A stretch of 64,000 bases of DNA from assembly GCA_031771865.1 (NCBI GenBank), contig JASISA010000001.1, positions 2,170,001-2,234,000 of the forward strand, read 5' to 3'. Shown here piece by piece: positions 62,463 to 64,000 of the stretch (positions within the stretch are counted from its first letter, which is position 1; the number at the start of each line of letters is the position of its first letter). Below the pieces are notes generated by a model, which had not been told where the DNA came from, searched no databases, and saw only the letters and a list, made by a program, of their open reading frames with translations. This stretch comes from Nothophaeocryptopus gaeumannii. Taxonomy: Eukaryota > Ascomycota > Dothideomycetes > Mycosphaerellales > Mycosphaerellaceae. Position numbers and translations under genes: made by a program.

Positions 62463-64000
62463 ATGTCTGCCATACCAAGTAGACCCCCCAAGGCGCCAGT
62501 GCATAACGTGCCCGCTGGCAGGATCGTTGCTGTCGAGCATCCTTGCATAGTCAGGAACTTCGACAAGGGCTTCAAATCGCTCGGCGGCGAGGCGCAACTC
62601 AAGCATGTGAGTATGTGCTGTGACGCAAAGAGTAATAAGTATCTCATAAAACGGTAGGTACTCGAGCACCACGTGGGCGATTCCAAACTCAGCAGCAAAC
62701 AAAATCAACTTCCCGAGCCCGTGGCTGGCGTCTCACTGCGACCCAACGACCCGTTCGCGAAGAAGATACCATCGGTAGGCATCGAGACGCGAAACGTACT
62801 CGTGAGAGTGACAGTGCCAAAGCGCACTGGACGCAAGCGAAAGCGGGGCTCGGATGACCCATACACAGAGCCTACTCAGCCAGAGAAGCAGAACGCCAGC
62901 CTGACTGCATCGCAACTATTGCAGAGCCTTCGCGACAATGAGGGTCGGTACGAGGTCGAGACCGTCGGCATGCTGCGCGAGACTCATAGGTTTCGCACAC
63001 TGCCAGACTTTCAACTCCGCAACTCAGAGTTGCCCATGATGCGCGAAATCAGAGATCATGCAATGCATCCGGACTACGACAAGCTGAAGAACTTCTACGT
63101 CGATCTGGAGGCGCGGACCATGCCAAATCAAGAGTATCCTGGTCCGCCGAGCTTCACCAGCTTCGACATGCCGCACAAGTTTGAGTACCAACAAGCTCCT
63201 GGCGTCATCTTCGTGGAGGACGAGACAGGTCAGACCGTGACGAAGAATATCGCAGCGCCAACTAGGAGAGTTACTTGGAACCTCCCACCTGATGTTGAAG
63301 AAGTCCCTCAAGCGCCTCCTTTGAAGTTGCCGAGAAAGAGCCCAAGTGGCGAAGTATTGCCACGAGCAATCGAGGAATTGAAGAAGCTCCTCGAAGAACG
63401 CCCTCTCGTCACGAAACGAGTCGCCTTGAATGCCATGCCGCCCATAAGCGATACCATCTTCAAAGAAGCAACCCAATACGTCGGCTACAGCTTCCGCGCA
63501 GGCCCATGGCGGGACAGTCTAATTCGCTACGGCGTCGACCCGCGAAAAGACCCCAAATACCGCATCTACCAAACCCTCATGTTCCAAGTCGACAAAGAAG
63601 CTTTCAAGGCCGTACCAGACGACAAGAAGCGAACGCTGCAATCCAACGAAACCAATACCCGCTGGGCACGACCTCTCCGCCATACACGAGACGACCCGAC
63701 GACCCATATCTTCGATGGCAAGAACATCACCGCTAACGGCAAAACATGGCAAGTCTGCGACGTCACGGACCCCATCGTCAAAGAAATCTTCGACACTGCG
63801 AACCTACCCACAGAATGCGACGTCTACCAATGGGGCTGGTACTACAACGGGACCATGGCCAAAGCCCGCGTCATCATGAAGAATAAAATGCGATACCTCT
63901 TCGCCAAGGAAGAACCACCTCATAAAGACTACGAAGCGCTCGCCACACTGCCGGATCGGGTTACGAAGGGACAGCTTGCGACGGAAGCACAGCTACATTC
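62463..64000 (+). CDS. TFC1: TFIIIC subunit 5 (Tfc1/Sfc1, tau95), 3' end outside the window
   Basis: A DNA-binding subunit of TFIIIC, recognising the A-box of tRNA genes for RNA polymerase III. Exon 1 is 62463-62606; a 51-nt intron (GTGAGT...GGTAG) follows; exon 2 runs open from 62658 to the window end. Family marks are the N-terminal V-E-H-P-C-I-V-R-N-F-D-K-G-F-K-S-L-G-G-E, L-R-P-N-D-P-F, a basic K-R-T-G-R-K-R-K-R stretch, the F-R-x-L-P-D-F-Q block, and the C-terminal tau95 domain (L-P-R-A-I-E-E-L-K-K-L-L-E-E-R-P, Y-V-G-Y-S-F-R-A-G-P-W-R-D, L-I-R-Y-G-V-D-P-R-K-D-P, Y-Q-W-G-W-Y). About 495 residues are present. The acidic C-terminus expected in the family lies beyond 64000. Confidence 0.93.

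Overview
This window looks like nuclear DNA of a filamentous ascomycete, most likely a Dothideomycete (Mycosphaerellales-like; this placement is inference). The evidence is monocistronic genes on both strands, short GT-AG introns of about 48-64 nt with CTGAC/CTAAY-like branch sites, a Zn2Cys6 regulator, secreted and GPI-like fungal families, and relics carrying C-to-T type nonsense changes like those left by repeat-induced point mutation (RIP). I saw no tRNA, rRNA or CRISPR array.

Left third (1-16.5 kb). This part is decay-rich. It holds a broken gene of unknown function (695-1889), a broken gene resembling the C-terminal half of large fungal 2OG-oxygenase-associated proteins (2376-4337), a berberine-bridge-like FAD oxidase with one stop and one frameshift (5079-6604), three relics of an F-box/LRR-like family (about 7.9, 11 and 14 kb) and an intact F-box-like gene (15.6-16.5 kb). 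Intact genes among them are a YjbQ/UPF0047 protein, a Pro/Ala/Tyr-rich protein and a secreted alpha/beta hydrolase.

Middle (17-39.7 kb). This is mostly housekeeping: the TFIIH helicase XPB/Ssl2, a membrane-anchored glycoprotein, a dead MFS sugar transporter, a ZUP1-type deubiquitinase, adenylosuccinate synthetase, Pho88/Snd3, the SUMO E1 subunit Aos1 and a conserved hypothetical gene. Kynureninase and indoleamine 2,3-dioxygenase then sit as a divergent pair next to a Zn2Cys6 transcription factor, a small tryptophan-to-kynurenine/NAD+ cluster.

Accessory core (39.7-50 kb). A RIP-like Fot1/pogo transposase tail lies beside a 6.3-kb composite gene on the minus strand. Its spliced reading frame joins a trypsin-fold protease-like domain with a Cys in the nucleophile position, a PNG1 (peptide:N-glycanase-like) transglutaminase domain with the catalytic Cys replaced by Val, and a C-terminal array of 25 nearly identical 42-residue kinesin-light-chain-type TPR units. 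High-identity TPR arrays are typical of fungal NLR-like proteins, but no NB-ARC or NACHT domain is visible. The array carries four small deletions, so the frame as given encodes about 1,493 residues with 13 complete units. A conserved C-tail-anchored protein is transcribed divergently from it, and an O-methyltransferase fragment follows. This composite gene is the best candidate for something undescribed.

Right part (50.6-64 kb). Genes here are a membrane-anchored histidine acid phosphatase, a cytochrome P450, FGAM synthase (Ade6), the PP2A B56 subunit Rts1 (six exons) and the 5' part of the TFIIIC subunit Tfc1/Sfc1, which runs off the window.
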